A stretch of DNA of 64,000 nucleotides from Salipaludibacillus keqinensis. GTDB taxonomy: Bacteria; Bacillota; Bacilli; Bacillales; Salisediminibacteriaceae. This document shows positions 29,415-40,000 of this stretch, in pieces. A program made the position numbers and the translations under genes. Below the pieces are notes generated by a model. The model had not been told where the DNA came from. It worked only from the letters and a program-made list of their open reading frames with translations, and searched no databases. The stretch lies in contig NZ_PDOD01000004.1 in the NCBI RefSeq assembly GCF_003226325.1, forward strand, positions 124,001 through 188,000. Direction: 5' to 3'. Every line of letters begins with the position of its first letter. Position 1 is the stretch's first letter.

Positions 29415-30362
29415 TTGGAAAAGGAAAAAAGAGATAAAGTGATTGAAGCTGCGCGAATGTACTATATTTTTGATTATAATCAAAGCGTCATTGCTGAGAA
29501 ATTGGGCGTTTCAAGGCCTACTGTATCACGCCTTCTTGATACTGCCAAGCAAGAAGGAATTGTCGAGATTAAAGTGGTATCTCCTGAAGAAGATATTGTG
29601 GCCATGACCGACAAACTACAAAAGAAATTTGGTCTAAAAAAGGTATTGATCGCTCATACCCCCGAAGATGATGAGACGAAGACGAAACAATATTTAGGAA
29701 GATTGGCGGCTCAATACTTGAATGAGATCGTTCAAGATGGGGATATCATAGGCGTCACATGGGGCACGACAATACATGAGGTGGCGAAAGAGCTAAAACC
29801 GAAATCGGTTTCCAATGTAAAAGTCGTTCAGTTAAAAGGTGGAGTCAGTCATTCTGAGACGAACACGTATGCAGGAGACATTTTATATTTATTTGGCCAA
29901 GCCTACCACACCGTACCTCACCATTTACCTTTGCCAGCCATCGTTGATCATGTTGTCGTGAAACAAGCAATGGAAGCCGACCGTTATATTAGAAACATCT
30001 TGGAATTAGGGCGTAAAGCGAATATTGCTCTGTCTACGATTGGTCCAATAAAGTCAGAATCGTTGCTCTTCCAACTAGGCTATTTTTCTGATGAAGATTT
30101 AGAGCTCATTCATGAAAAGGCTGTTGGAGATATAAGTTCACGTTTTTTTAATGAAAAAGGGGAAATCTGCCACTCTGATTTGAATTTACGAACGTTAGGA
30201 ATTGAATTGGAAGATTTAAGATCTAAGGACTATTCGATCCTCGTAGCAGGAGGTGAAAATAAACGTTCAGGCATTAAAGGGGCGTTGAATGGTCAATATG
30301 TCAATGTTTTAGTAACCGATATCCATACAGCAAATCACTTACTAGAAGAGGAATCGCTTTAG
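29415..30362 (+). CDS. deoR: DeoR, SorC-family deoxyribonucleoside regulator
   Basis: A 315-residue repressor with an N-terminal helix-turn-helix (NQSVIAEKLGVSRPTVSRLLD, residues 18-37) and a C-terminal sugar-phosphate effector domain (GVTWGTTIHEVA near 114; VVQLKGGVSHSETNTYAG near 137). It matches B. subtilis DeoR over its whole length. The start is TTG 29415, because GAGGGTGA lies 5 nt upstream and the protein then aligns with the B. subtilis N-terminus; ATG 29400 would overlap the ribosome-binding site. It controls deoC and nupC with deoxyribose-5-phosphate as inducer (family knowledge). Confidence 0.9.
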   Translation: MEKEKRDKVIEAARMYYIFDYNQSVIAEKLGVSRPTVSRLLDTAKQEGIVEIKVVSPEEDIVAMTDKLQKKFGLKKVLIAHTPEDDETKTKQYLGRLAAQYLNEIVQDGDIIGVTWGTTIHEVAKELKPKSVSNVKVVQLKGGVSHSETNTYAGDILYLFGQAYHTVPHHLPLPAIVDHVVVKQAMEADRYIRNILELGRKANIALSTIGPIKSESLLFQLGYFSDEDLELIHEKAVGDISSRFFNEKGEICHSDLNLRTLGIELEDLRSKDYSILVAGGENKRSGIKGALNGQYVNVLVTDIHTANHLLEEESL

Positions 30363-30424
30363 ATGAACGGGTTGAAAAAGATAATTATCTGTTATGAAAA
30401 GTGATTTTAAAAAGAGGGAAAAAC

Positions 30425-30448
30425 TTCATGAAAAATAATTCATGAAAA
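30425..30448 (+). promoter_or_regulatory. Candidate DeoR operator
   Basis: Two copies of TTCATGAAAA, at 30425-30434 and 30439-30448, make a GAA-N6-TTC dyad. The known B. subtilis DeoR operator has the same GAA-N6-TTC core and sits in the same place, just upstream of the -35 box. Confidence 0.55.
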
Positions 30449-30450
30449 GG

Positions 30451-30480
30451 TTTACAAATGTTCAATCAAAATGATATAGT
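30451..30480 (+). promoter_or_regulatory. Promoter of nupC-deoC
   Basis: TTTACA (30451-30456) and TATAGT (30475-30480) are 18 nt apart, 70 nt before the nupC start. Confidence 0.65.
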
Positions 30481-30550
30481 CTTACATGTAAACAGGTTGT
30501 TAGACGTCTGAACAATAAAAAACAACGAGAAAAGGCTTGAGGTGACAGAC

Positions 30551-31822
30551 ATGAATATATTGTGGGGTTTGTTTGGTGTATTTGTCGTTTTATCTATTGC
30601 ATTTTTATTATCAAGTAATAGACGAGCCATTAAACCAAGGACAATTATAGGTGGGTTAGCGATTCAATTTACATTTGCTTTTATCGTTTTCCAATGGGAA
30701 GCAGGAAGACAGGGATTAGAAGGATTAACAGCAATCGTAAATAATGTTGTGGGATATACAGATGAGGGAATTGATTTCCTATTTGGTGGGATCTTTGAAG
30801 GGGAAGGCATAGGGATGGTTTTTGCTTTCCAAGTATTAACCGTCGTTATTTTCTTTTCTTCACTTATCTCTGTTCTATACTACTTAGGAATTATGCAAAA
30901 AATCATTAAATTTATTGGTGGCGCCTTGGCCAAACTACTTGGTACAAGTAAGCCAGAGTCGCTTTCAGCTGCGGCAAACATTTTTGTAGGACAGACAGAG
31001 GCACCGCTAGTCGTAAGACCGTTCTTAGATAAAATGACTCGATCCGAACTGTTTGCAGTCATGACTGGTGGTTTAGCTTCTGTTGCAGGTTCCGTGTTAA
31101 TCGGGTATTCATTATTAGGGGTTCCATTAGAATACTTATTAGCCGCAAGCTTTATGGCTGCTCCATCAGGATTAATCATGGCTAAAATTATGTTGCCGGA
31201 AACAGATCCAGAGGCTACTTCAGACGAGAGAGTAGTTGAAATGGACGATGATCAAGAATCGTATAACGTGATTGATGCGGCAGCGCGGGGGGCAAGTACA
31301 GGACTTCAGCTAGCATTAAATATCGGTGCCATGCTATTGGCATTCATCGCTTTGATTGCCTTGATAAATGGACTTCTTGGAGGAGCAGAAAACATTATCA
31401 ATAATGTTGTTAACTACGTGTTAGGTTTAGTTGGCTCTGATGCTTCAATCAACTTACAAGGAATAACGTTGGAGAATATTTTCGGTGTGTTATTCGCACC
31501 ATTGGCGTTCGCGATAGGTGTACCATGGGCTGAAGCGTTCCAAGCAGGGTCATTTATTGGACAGAAGCTCGTATTAAATGAATTTGTCGCGTATGTTGCC
31601 TTTACAGATGTGATGGATACTTTATCTCCAAAAACGATCTTAGTCATCAGTTTTGCCCTTTGTGGTTTTGCAAACATCTCCTCGTTGGGAATTTTGCTTG
31701 GTGGACTTGGGAAGTTGGCACCAAGTCGTCGCGGTGATATCGCTAAATTAGGTTTGAAGGCGGTCGCAGCAGGTATGCTAGCATCACTGTTGAATGCGTC
31801 TATTGCCGGGATGTTCTTTTAA
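30551..31822 (+). CDS. nupC: NupC-type concentrative nucleoside transporter
   Basis: A 423-residue transporter of the CNT family, importing pyrimidine (deoxy)nucleosides with H+ or Na+. Key parts: FVGQTEAPLVVRPFLDKMTRSELF near residue 150 (substrate Glu), GSVLIGYSLLGVP near 185, and the C-terminal EFVAYVAF and SPKTILVISFALCGFANISSLGILLGG with the second Glu and substrate loop. ATG 30551 has TGAGGTGA 7 nt upstream. It lies between deoR and deoC; B. subtilis has deoR-dra-nupC-pdp, so the order differs and no pdp gene follows here. Confidence 0.92.
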   Translation: MNILWGLFGVFVVLSIAFLLSSNRRAIKPRTIIGGLAIQFTFAFIVFQWEAGRQGLEGLTAIVNNVVGYTDEGIDFLFGGIFEGEGIGMVFAFQVLTVVIFFSSLISVLYYLGIMQKIIKFIGGALAKLLGTSKPESLSAAANIFVGQTEAPLVVRPFLDKMTRSELFAVMTGGLASVAGSVLIGYSLLGVPLEYLLAASFMAAPSGLIMAKIMLPETDPEATSDERVVEMDDDQESYNVIDAAARGASTGLQLALNIGAMLLAFIALIALINGLLGGAENIINNVVNYVLGLVGSDASINLQGITLENIFGVLFAPLAFAIGVPWAEAFQAGSFIGQKLVLNEFVAYVAFTDVMDTLSPKTILVISFALCGFANISSLGILLGGLGKLAPSRRGDIAKLGLKAVAAGMLASLLNASIAGMFF

Positions 31823-31960
31823 TAAAGTCTGACAACAACATCTTAGAAAAATACTCAAGGGAAATTCTGCTGGAGAAGATTTGCAAAAATTATCAAGTTT
31901 AATGCTGAAATTCTAAGAGTAAGTTAAAATAATCGTAGGATAATCGAAAGGATGAAGAAC

Positions 31961-32632
31961 ATGAGTCAATCAATCGGAGCAATGATCGATCACACGCAAT
32001 TAAAGCCTGAAACAAAAGAAGAACAAATTACGAAACTTTGTGAAGAGGCAAAAGAGTATAAATTCGCCTCAGTATGTGTTAACCCTACGTGGGTTAAAAA
32101 ATCAGCTGATATGCTAAAAGGCAGTGGCGTTGATGTTTGTACAGTTGTAGGCTTCCCATTAGGGGCTAACACGCCTGAAACGAAAGCATTTGAGACAACA
32201 AACGCGATTGCAAATGGCGCAACAGAAATTGATATGGTCTTAAATATCGGTGCTTTGAAAGACGGTAACGATTCCCTCGTAGAAGCAGACATGCGCGCCG
32301 TAGTAGCTGCAGCGAAAGGAAAAGCGTTAACGAAAGTAATTCTTGAAACGTGCCTATTAACTGACGAAGAGAAAACTCGGGCATGTGAAATCGCCTTGAA
32401 AGCTGGACTTGATTTCGTGAAGACATCAACTGGGTTCTCAACAGGAAACGCAACGGTTGAAGACGTTGCCTTGATGAAAAAAGTTGTTGGCGACAATGCC
32501 GGTGTAAAAGCATCAGGTGGAGTACGTAGTCTAGAAGATGCTCAAGCGATGATTGAAGCAGGTGCTACTCGAATCGGAGCAAGTGCCGGTGTGAAGATCG
32601 TACAAGGTGAGAAAGTAGATAGTGATTATTAA
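31961..32632 (+). CDS. deoC: DeoC, deoxyribose-phosphate aldolase
   Basis: A 223-residue class I aldolase splitting 2-deoxyribose-5-phosphate to acetaldehyde and glyceraldehyde-3-phosphate. The Schiff-base lysine is K154 in [10 protein letters not shown], and the second lysine is K183 in [15 protein letters not shown] near residue 10 and EIDMVLNIG are also typical. ATG 31961 with AAAGGA 8 nt upstream is preferred over ATG 31952. It completes the nucleoside use pathway with nupC, under DeoR. It lies 138 nt after nupC and probably shares its transcript. Confidence 0.95.
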   Translation: MSQSIGAMIDHTQLKPETKEEQITKLCEEAKEYKFASVCVNPTWVKKSADMLKGSGVDVCTVVGFPLGANTPETKAFETTNAIANGATEIDMVLNIGALKDGNDSLVEADMRAVVAAAKGKALTKVILETCLLTDEEKTRACEIALKAGLDFVKTSTGFSTGNATVEDVALMKKVVGDNAGVKASGGVRSLEDAQAMIEAGATRIGASAGVKIVQGEKVDSDY

Positions 32633-32639
32633 GTGATTA

Positions 32640-32681
32640 ATCCCGCAGTGAAATCATACATTTCGCTGCGGGATTTTTTTG
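32640..32681 (+). terminator. Terminator after deoC
   Basis: ATCCCGCAGTGAAAT pairs with ATTTCGCTGCGGGAT, followed by seven T residues. Confidence 0.9.
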
Positions 32682-32690
32682 AGGTTCAGG

Positions 32691-33431
32691 TTATTTCCTT
32701 TTAAGCACGTACATTTTCAGTGGGTACTCTCCATCTTCAAGCACGTAGTTATCATAGAGGTGATTCATATCCTTTTCTTTAACGTCTAAGCCCTCTTTTT
32801 TAAAAATATCGAGCCAAGTATGTTCCGAGAACAAGCCAATCGTGTGTTTATCATGCTCTACGTGAAGACCCCTGTTTTCACGGATCAGGTAAACCATCAC
32901 GGATTCATATGTTTCAGCAGAGGTGATGTGATTGTTTTCAAAAAGCGTCACATGTACTCCATCGCGGGTCCCGCTATAGGCAAAATTGTTCTCCTGAAAG
33001 ATTTCTTTCGGTTGGCAGACGATAAGCATCGTACCGTCCGATTTCAAGTGCCTGGCTGCAGTTTCCACAGCATTCCCTAAGTCAGAAGGAGTTGTCATGT
33101 ACATAATCGATTCAGCAAACACGACGATGTCGAAGGTCTCGTTCAGGTCGAACGAGCGCATATCCGCCTCAATGTAAGTTGCTTCAGGATTTACTTCACT
33201 TGCAATATCAAGCATGCCTTTACTCAGGTCAACGCCGGTAACCTGGAAGTGTTTTTTGAAATGATAGTCATGACCGCCAGCCCCACAGCCTATATGGAGA
33301 AGGGTACGCGATTTCCGGGTCGTATGTTCATTAATTGCTTGAATATGGTGATCGGCTTCTTCACCGTAATCTTCAGGAGAAGCAATAATGTGCTCCGTCC
33401 AAGCCAAATCATTGTAAGCTTTCCAGTTCAT
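32691..33431 (-). CDS. Class I SAM-dependent methyltransferase
   Basis: A 246-residue methyltransferase. Motif I is LLHIGCGAGGHDYHF near residue 45, motif II VTGVDLSKGMLDIA near 64, then YIEADMRSFD near 86 and VVFAESIMYM near 104. The N-terminus (MNWKAYNDLAWTEHI) and C-terminal strands are typical of small-molecule methyltransferases. The substrate is unknown. ATG 33431 has AAAGGGGA upstream; an ATG at 33452 is in frame but lacks a site. It stands alone. Confidence 0.85.
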   Translation of the reverse strand: MNWKAYNDLAWTEHIIASPEDYGEEADHHIQAINEHTTRKSRTLLHIGCGAGGHDYHFKKHFQVTGVDLSKGMLDIASEVNPEATYIEADMRSFDLNETFDIVVFAESIMYMTTPSDLGNAVETAARHLKSDGTMLIVCQPKEIFQENNFAYSGTRDGVHVTLFENNHITSAETYESVMVYLIRENRGLHVEHDKHTIGLFSEHTWLDIFKKEGLDVKEKDMNHLYDNYVLEDGEYPLKMYVLKRK

Positions 33432-33510
33432 CAGAACATCCCCTTTCGTCATTTATTGTAGTTTGGAGGTTCTAAGCAGTCAATTATTAAAAGCGAGATT
33501 GTGTGAGAAA

Positions 33511-33545
33511 AAAAGTACTGTCCCACCTGTGAGGGACAGTACTTT
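33511..33545. terminator. Terminator after the SEC-C gene
   Basis: AAAGTACTGTCCC and GGGACAGTACTTT form a 13-bp perfect stem with an 8-nt loop; on the minus strand a run of T follows. Confidence 0.9.
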
Positions 33546-33550
33546 GATCA

Positions 33551-34564
33551 TTACCTTATGCTTTTATATTTACTCGAAACCGTTCCTGGGGACACGCTGT
33601 ATTTTTCAGATACAGTCTTTTGTGACAGACCGCCTGAACCCTCTGTCTGCTTGCCTATCCAGTATTCCAGCGCTGCCGAGAACGCTTCGGGCTTTTGGAT
33701 TCTAGGCGAGTGCTCTTTTGTGTAAGCAATCCAAGTCACTTTTGCTTTTAAGAACCGATCGAATGTGAACACACTCCAATCTAACTTCTCTTTAAGCAGG
33801 TTCAGAACTTGTTTGCTGGAGTCGTTAAGTCTTTCTTCTGCCTGTAGTTCTTTACCTGAAATGGTCAAGAGACTAAGTACATCCAAGGCTTCATGGAAAT
33901 GAGAAGTAAACCACTCTTGCTCATTGGTCTTGGTTTCAGATAAACTCTTCATTTCATTCAAATGAGTCAAAAAAGATTGCTCCAGTTTCTGAGGAATCCC
34001 GATCGCATCATTACCAAGGGAGTGTCCTGTTGGAGTCGGATATAAATAACCGATAAGACGATCGCCTTCAGTTAAATTAGCTGAGGCTGGCGTTTTTTCA
34101 AGAGTCAGCGATGTCTCTTGGAAAACGTCATAAATCGCCATGTTCTTGTCATCAGATGAAGTCACATGAAAGAGTTTAGGTTCTAAAGCCAACCACTCTT
34201 GTAAAAACTGCTGAAATTTCTCTGAATAAGAAGAACCTTGTTTTTTTACGTAATCAGACAAAATCGTTTCATTCCCGTCAACCATCGGATAGTTGAACAG
34301 CATCCAGTGGAAAATCAGTTGAGAGAAAGCTTGCGCATCAGCTTTTGGCAAACGTTCAAGAGATTGAACGTAGCGTTCGTAAACGGGCTGAAGCTGTTGA
34401 TCGAATTTCTTACTATAATCAAACACCCTCGGTAACAATTCGTTGAAAGCCAATTGATCTTTCTCGTCAAAGCGAGGTTTCGCTTGTAATTTAACTAAAC
34501 AGCATTTCTTGTATTTCTTACCACTCCCGCATAGACACGGGTCATTTCGTTTCAATGTTGCCAT
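33551..34564 (-). CDS. SEC-C zinc-motif protein with C-terminal helix-turn-helix-like end
   Basis: A 337-residue cytoplasmic protein. The first 25 residues hold the SEC-C motif, CLCGSGKKYKKCC, a zinc-binding unit also found at the SecA tail. The rest is helical and not recognised, and the last 35 residues (LSQKTVSEKYSVSPGTVSSKY) look like a helix-turn-helix. Possible roles are protein or nucleic-acid binding; none is proven. The start is ATG 34564 with GAGGTGAAAGG upstream. It is divergent from rlmCD. Confidence 0.7.
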   Translation of the reverse strand: MATLKRNDPCLCGSGKKYKKCCLVKLQAKPRFDEKDQLAFNELLPRVFDYSKKFDQQLQPVYERYVQSLERLPKADAQAFSQLIFHWMLFNYPMVDGNETILSDYVKKQGSSYSEKFQQFLQEWLALEPKLFHVTSSDDKNMAIYDVFQETSLTLEKTPASANLTEGDRLIGYLYPTPTGHSLGNDAIGIPQKLEQSFLTHLNEMKSLSETKTNEQEWFTSHFHEALDVLSLLTISGKELQAEERLNDSSKQVLNLLKEKLDWSVFTFDRFLKAKVTWIAYTKEHSPRIQKPEAFSAALEYWIGKQTEGSGGLSQKTVSEKYSVSPGTVSSKYKSIR

Positions 34565-34688
34565 AACCTTTCACCTCGTTCATTTAAATCACCTTCCCTA
34601 TCATATCAGCCTTGCTGATTTTTTCAACTGTTCAATTATGGTACAATCAAATGCAGACTATTAGGGAACGGAAAGGATACGAAAGCAT

Positions 34689-36062
34689 ATGACGAAGCAC
34701 CAACCACCAGTGAATAAAAACGAAACGATTCATGTCACCTTTGAAGACATCACCCATGACGGGGCAGGCGTGGCGAAAAAGAACGGCTATCCATTGTTCG
34801 TCAAAGGAGGCCTCCCTGGAGAAGCAGCTGAAGTTAAAGTCGTCCAAGTGAAGAAAAACTACGGATTTGGTCGTCTCATGAAGATTAATGAGGAAAGTAG
34901 CGAGCGCGTGGAGCCCCCTTGTCCAATCTTCAATCGATGCGGCGGCTGTCAACTTCAGCATTTGAGTTATGAAGGGCAATTAGCCTATAAGCACAAACAA
35001 GTAGAAGAGACGTTATCTCGAATTGGCGGCATTACGGACGTACCTGTTCATCCGACGCTAGGAATGAACGATCCCTGGCGCTACCGAAACAAGTCCCAAG
35101 TTCCAGTTGGGGAGCAGCGAGGCGACCTGGTGGCAGGTTTCTACGCGGAACGAAGCCATCAAATTGTCGATATGGAGAGCTGTGTCATCCAGCATGAGGA
35201 TAATGACAAAGTCGTTCAATTGGTGAAAAAATTAGCGAAGCAGTATGGTATACGCGGTTACGACGACCGTATTCATAAAGGAACCCTTCGCCACGTGGTC
35301 GTGCGCCATGCCAAGCATACAGATGAACTGATGGTCGTCCTTGTGACGAAAGGGAAGGAACTCCCTAATAAGAAAAACCTTATTGAAGCTTTGCAGAACG
35401 AACTACCGAACGTGAAATCGATCGTGCAAAACATTAACCCGAAACGAACCAACGTCATTTTTGGCGATCGGACGGAAGTCCTCTGGGGCGAAGAAGTGAT
35501 CCATGACTTTATCGGCGACATTCAATTTGCCATCTCCGCTCGCTCGTTTTATCAAGTGAACCCTGACCAAACAAAAGTGTTGTACGATAAAGCACTGGAA
35601 TACGCGCAACTAACGGGGAAAGAAACAGTCATCGATGCCTATTGCGGAATCGGCACGATCAGTTTATTCCTCGCTCAAAAAGCAAAGCAAGTGTACGGCG
35701 TAGAAATTGTTCCAGAAGCGGTTTCTGACGCGAAACGAAACGCAAAGCTCAATCATATCGAAAATGCAGACTTCGTCGTCGGTGAAGCGGAAAACATCAT
35801 GCCATGGTGGCAAGCCCAAGGCCTTCACCCTGATGTCATCGTCGTCGATCCGCCTCGAAAAGGCTGCGACGAAAAACTTTTAGAAACAATGGTCAACATG
35901 AAACCAGACCGCATCGTCTACGTCTCCTGCAACCCAGCAACTTTGGCGCGCGACTTGAAGTATTTAGCGGAACACGGATTCAAAACGCAGGAAGTCCAGC
36001 CGGTGGATATGTTTCCGCAGACGGGGCATGTGGAGTGTGTGTCATGGTTAGTGAAAAAATAA
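34689..36062 (+). CDS. rlmCD: RlmCD, 23S rRNA (uracil-5-)-methyltransferase
   Basis: A 457-residue enzyme of the TrmA/RumA family that makes 5-methyluridine at two sites of 23S rRNA (U747 and U1939 by E. coli numbering), as B. subtilis YefA does. An N-terminal TRAM domain (about 10-70) is followed by iron-sulfur Cys residues C78, C84 and C87 in [11 protein letters not shown], the SAM motif [15 protein letters not shown] near 317, VDPPRKGC near 390, and the catalytic Cys in [11 protein letters not shown] near 416. The start is ATG 34689. Its location near dgkB mirrors B. subtilis. Confidence 0.94.
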   Translation: MTKHQPPVNKNETIHVTFEDITHDGAGVAKKNGYPLFVKGGLPGEAAEVKVVQVKKNYGFGRLMKINEESSERVEPPCPIFNRCGGCQLQHLSYEGQLAYKHKQVEETLSRIGGITDVPVHPTLGMNDPWRYRNKSQVPVGEQRGDLVAGFYAERSHQIVDMESCVIQHEDNDKVVQLVKKLAKQYGIRGYDDRIHKGTLRHVVVRHAKHTDELMVVLVTKGKELPNKKNLIEALQNELPNVKSIVQNINPKRTNVIFGDRTEVLWGEEVIHDFIGDIQFAISARSFYQVNPDQTKVLYDKALEYAQLTGKETVIDAYCGIGTISLFLAQKAKQVYGVEIVPEAVSDAKRNAKLNHIENADFVVGEAENIMPWWQAQGLHPDVIVVDPPRKGCDEKLLETMVNMKPDRIVYVSCNPATLARDLKYLAEHGFKTQEVQPVDMFPQTGHVECVSWLVKK

Positions 36063-36149
36063 TAAGTAGGAAAGTGTAAGACTTGAGGAGGTAATATTAC
36101 AAGAGTAGTTGAGATTGAAGAGTAATGTGTAAACTATAATGGAACGATA

Positions 36150-36194
36150 AAAGGTGTCAGATCCTATAGTTAAGAGGGTTCTGACACTTTTTAG
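36150..36194 (+). terminator. Terminator after rlmCD
   Basis: AAGGTGTCAGATCC pairs imperfectly with GGGTTCTGACACTT, followed by TTT and, after AG, TTTTT. The GTGTCAG arms resemble hairpins scattered through many Bacillus genomes. Confidence 0.75.
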
Positions 36195-36270
36195 TTTTTA
36201 AATGTGGACAAGTGCCAGAACTCATCGCATTAATGCTTTATCAAAGTGGGGGCAGATATACTCTTTATAC

Positions 36271-36660
36271 TTACTTCATTTTAATTCGGATCGGATGGAT
36301 CTCCTTTTTACCCTGCGTATCATTTGTCTCCTGTGTATGAATGGTTTTTCGGTTTTCTTTTTTTAAAGCAGTTCGTTTCATTGAACTTGTTGCACTGTGC
36401 AGCATCTCCCCCATATCACGAACGGATTCCACTAATGGATCAACAGATTCCATTTTTCCTTTTACATCAACTGAAATTTTGTTGGCTTCATGTATTAGAT
36501 CCTCTGCCTCATCAGTAATGCTGTTTACAGATTTCCTGGCGTCTGACAGCGTCTCCTTTGTTTCAGCCAATGTTGCCATTAGTTTTCGTAATGTCATAAT
36601 CAAAAAGACGACGAGAAAAACAAATGCAACAGCTGCAATGCCAACACTCCATTCAATCAT
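36271..36660 (-). CDS. DUF948 membrane protein (second copy)
   Basis: A 129-residue protein with one N-terminal span (residues about 5-27), an amphipathic helix (LMATLAETKETLSDARKSVNSITDEAEDLIHEA) shown here by its heptad-like layout, and a basic, flexible tail rich in Lys, Thr and Gln. It has the same layout as the DUF948 protein at 28391, with a different tail. ATG 36660 has GGGAGGTGG upstream; the GTG at 36669 overlaps that site. No function known. Confidence 0.72.
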   Translation of the reverse strand: MIEWSVGIAAVAFVFLVVFLIMTLRKLMATLAETKETLSDARKSVNSITDEAEDLIHEANKISVDVKGKMESVDPLVESVRDMGEMLHSATSSMKRTALKKENRKTIHTQETNDTQGKKEIHPIRIKMK

Positions 36661-36848
36661 TGAGACCACCTCCCTTCTTCACTCAGTCTATGAGGGTGGA
36701 GGTTCGCACATTCCTTATCACAACAATTGTTAGTATGAAAATGTTCATTTTTTCTACTCAATATCAAATTCATTCGCTCATAAAAGTAAAATAATGTAGA
36801 AGAACCATTGATGTAACAGAAAATTTGTAAAAATTTTAAATGTTCGTG

Positions 36849-36877
36849 TTGATTATTCTGACAATTTAATGTAACAT
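36849..36877 (+). promoter_or_regulatory. Candidate sigma-A promoter of the amylopullulanase gene
   Basis: TTGATT (36849-36854) and TAACAT (36872-36877) are 17 nt apart. A start of transcription near 36884 would place the first cre site right over +1. An alternative -10 is TATGAT at 36971. Confidence 0.5.
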
Positions 36878-36884
36878 TTACCAT

Positions 36885-36899
36885 AGGAAAACGCTTTCA
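36885..36899 (+). promoter_or_regulatory. cre site 1 before the amylopullulanase gene
   Basis: AGGAAAACGCTTTCA matches the CcpA operator pattern with one mismatch (G for T at position 2) and has the near-palindromic GAAAACGCTTTC core. Confidence 0.65.
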
Positions 36900-36947
36900 C
36901 AAATGACTAGATTCTGGGTAGTAGCCAGGGTTATTCTTTGGTTGTTT

Positions 36948-36962
36948 GTGCAAACGGTTTCG
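36948..36962 (+). promoter_or_regulatory. cre site 2 before the amylopullulanase gene
   Basis: GTGCAAACGGTTTCG keeps the inner TGNAANCGNWNNC of the CcpA operator; only the outer W positions differ. Confidence 0.55.
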
Positions 36963-37050
36963 CAAAAAGGTATGATGCACAACAAACTGAAAGGAGGAAA
37001 TTGAACCGCTATTTAACATTTTTATGGTAGGGAGAAAGGGGAGAAAAAAA

Positions 37051-40000
37051 TTGCATAAGAGGAAGACGAAAAGACGGTCGGCAATCTTTATGGCAGGTGT
37101 AATGAGTTTGAGTATTTTTTCAGCATTCACACCTGCAGTGGTGGCAGAAGAAGCTAATCATGAAGATGAAACGGTGAATACAGCTGAAGAAAATGACGGT
37201 GTACCTGATGGGCATTTGCGCGTGCACTATGATTACGGAGATCTAAATCTTGAAGAGCTAGGTGTGTGGTTCTGGGGCGACGTGGTAGATGCGCCCAATG
37301 ACTGGCCTAATGGAAAGTGGTTTGAAGATTACGGCACTACCGATTTTGGTGCTTATGTTGATATTGAGCTTGAGGAAAACGCAGAAGAAATGGGTTTCCT
37401 TATTAATAACCGTGGCGGGAATAATGTGACAGAAGACGACTTTAATGTTGAGATTTTAGCTGAAGACATGGACGAAGTGTGGCTCACTCATGATGAACAG
37501 CTCTATTTGTATGAACCTCTGGATTTGCCAGACAACATTCTTCGGGTTCATTTTGAAAAAGATGGAGACTCCTATGAACCTTGGGGACTTTGGACTTGGG
37601 GACACGTAGCGAACCCGACATCAGACTGGCCAACAGGAGCACATCCTTTCAGCAATGATCAGACCGGTCCATATGGAGCGTATATTGATTTGGAATTGAC
37701 TGACGACGCTTCCTCAATCGGTTTCCTTCTCGTAAATAGGGAAAATGGCGAGGAACAAACGACCGATTTCAGTTTTGGTGATTTCGATCAGCACAACCAA
37801 ATCTTCCTTCATCTTGAAAGGGATGAAGTCTACACAAATCCTTATTATGTTGCAACTGATGTGGAAGAGGAGCCTGAACTAAAGGAAGGCGAATATGATT
37901 TTGAAATCAGTGGTACAACAACTGGTACCCTAGATGCTGAGAATCATGCTGTCCTAGATATTGATGTAAACTATCCTGATGAGGACGTGAGCATCAGAAG
38001 AATGTCTGCTGATGTGACTGAACTTGGCGGACCTGAGGAGCTCTCCATTTCACCAGAAGTAATGGGAGTTACATTATCTGCCCACTACACCATTGATCCG
38101 GGTACATACGAAATCCCGCTTCAACTGGTAGATGAAGAAGGCGGCGTATATGAGGGCACTGCAGAAGTAGAAGTCGTACAACATGCAAAAGAAGACGGCG
38201 ACTTCTACTGGGATGAGTCAGTGATCTACTTTATGCTCACTGACCGCTTCTACGACGGCGATCCTTCAAATAACGACCCTTATAATCTTGATTATTCATC
38301 GTATGACAACCAACGTGGTACACCGCAGGGCGGCGACTTCGTTGGGGTTACAGAAAATCTTGACTACCTTGATGAACTGGGTGTCAATACAATTTGGATT
38401 ACCCCAATTGTAGAGAACATCGCTTATGATGTAAGCTATGCGAATGAAAACGATGGTTCTTACTTCGGTTATCACGGTTACTGGGCAAAGGATTTCGAAG
38501 AGCTGAATCCACATCTAGGTACTTTAGATGAATTCCACGATCTGATTGATGCTGCGGCTGACCGTGACATGGAGATCATGGTTGACGTTGTATTGAACCA
38601 TCCGGGTTACGGCTTAAAGCCTGAAGATGGAGATGTTCCTGAAGGTGAACGTCCGGACGGATATCCGACGGATAATGATCGAGAGCGTTTTGAAGGGATG
38701 ATCCGTGAACAATCAGGATCTACCGATGAAACAATGGAACTTGCAGACCTCCCTGACTTCAAAACAGAAGTACCGGAAGTACGAGAGCAGATCGTTGACT
38801 GGCAAACGGGTTGGATTCAAAAATCCACAACCGATGCAGGCAATGCCATTTCATCATTCCGTGTGGATACAGTTAAACACGTGGATGTGCCAACTTGGCA
38901 GCTGTTTAAAAATGAACTGACACGTGCGGATGCAGGTTTCAAAATGATTGGTGAAGCATGGGAAAACAATATTAACGGAAACCACCGTTACTTGAACTCT
39001 GGTCAGATGGATTCCCTCTTGGACTTCCAGTTTAAGAGTGCAGCCGGAAATCTTGTAAACGGAAATATTAATGCAGCCGTTGATTACCTTGATGAAATCC
39101 AACACACCCTTGATAATAAAGCAACCGTTGGAAACTTCCTCGGGAGTCACGACGAAAATGGATTCCTTTACACACAAGGCGGCGATGAAGGTAAGTTGAA
39201 AGTCGCAGCTTCTTTGCAAGCATTTGCTAAAGGACAGCCTGTAATCTATTACGGGGAAGAGCTAGGTCAAACGGGAGCTGACAACTGGCCTCAATATGAC
39301 AACCGCTATGACATGGGCTGGGATATTGTAGAAAACAATGACATCCTTGCTCACTATCAAAGTGTGTTCAACCTGCGTGGAGAGCACAGCGAAGTTATGG
39401 CCCGTGGTGCATTCGATCACGTTGCTGGATCAAGTGAAGATGACTTTGTTGTATTCAGCAGAACGTATGGTGATAATAGCGTCTTTGCAGCACTTAATGT
39501 GATGGAAGAAGCACGTGCAATTATGCTTGATGTTGACTCTGATGACGTTGTTGTAACAGATCATTACGCTGGTGAAGAATACACAGCAGCTGATGGAACG
39601 GTAACAATTGACGTTCCAGCTATGGCTGATGGCGGAACAGCTGTACTGACTGTTGAAAATGGCACTATTCTTGGAGCTGAAGAAACAGAAGAAGAAACTG
39701 ATACAAATGAAATACCTGAAAATCATCTACGCGTTCACTATGATGCTGGTGATACAGCACCATCGAACCTCGGTGTTTGGTACTGGGATGGCGCAGCGAG
39801 AGCTTCTGAAGAATTTTCTTCGTGGCCTGGTGAAGAACGATTCTCAGAAGATCGTATGACAGATTTTGGTCCTTACTTTGATATTGAACTTGAAGAAGGG
39901 GCGCAGCGTCTTGATATGCTAGTCAATAATGTGGGAGGTGCCAATCTCACAGGTGATGTTGCTATAGACATTCTTTCACCAAATATGAATGAAATCTGGC

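Noticed and set aside
31990-32513. Long antisense open frames (168 and 115 codons) opposite deoC
   Set aside because: deoC is certain from its catalytic lysines; the antisense frames lack start signals and arise from its codon bias.
37024-37050. ATG 37024 as start of the amylopullulanase
   Set aside because: No ribosome-binding site precedes it, while TTG 37051 has AAAGGGGAG at good spacing and begins directly with a typical basic signal-peptide N-region.
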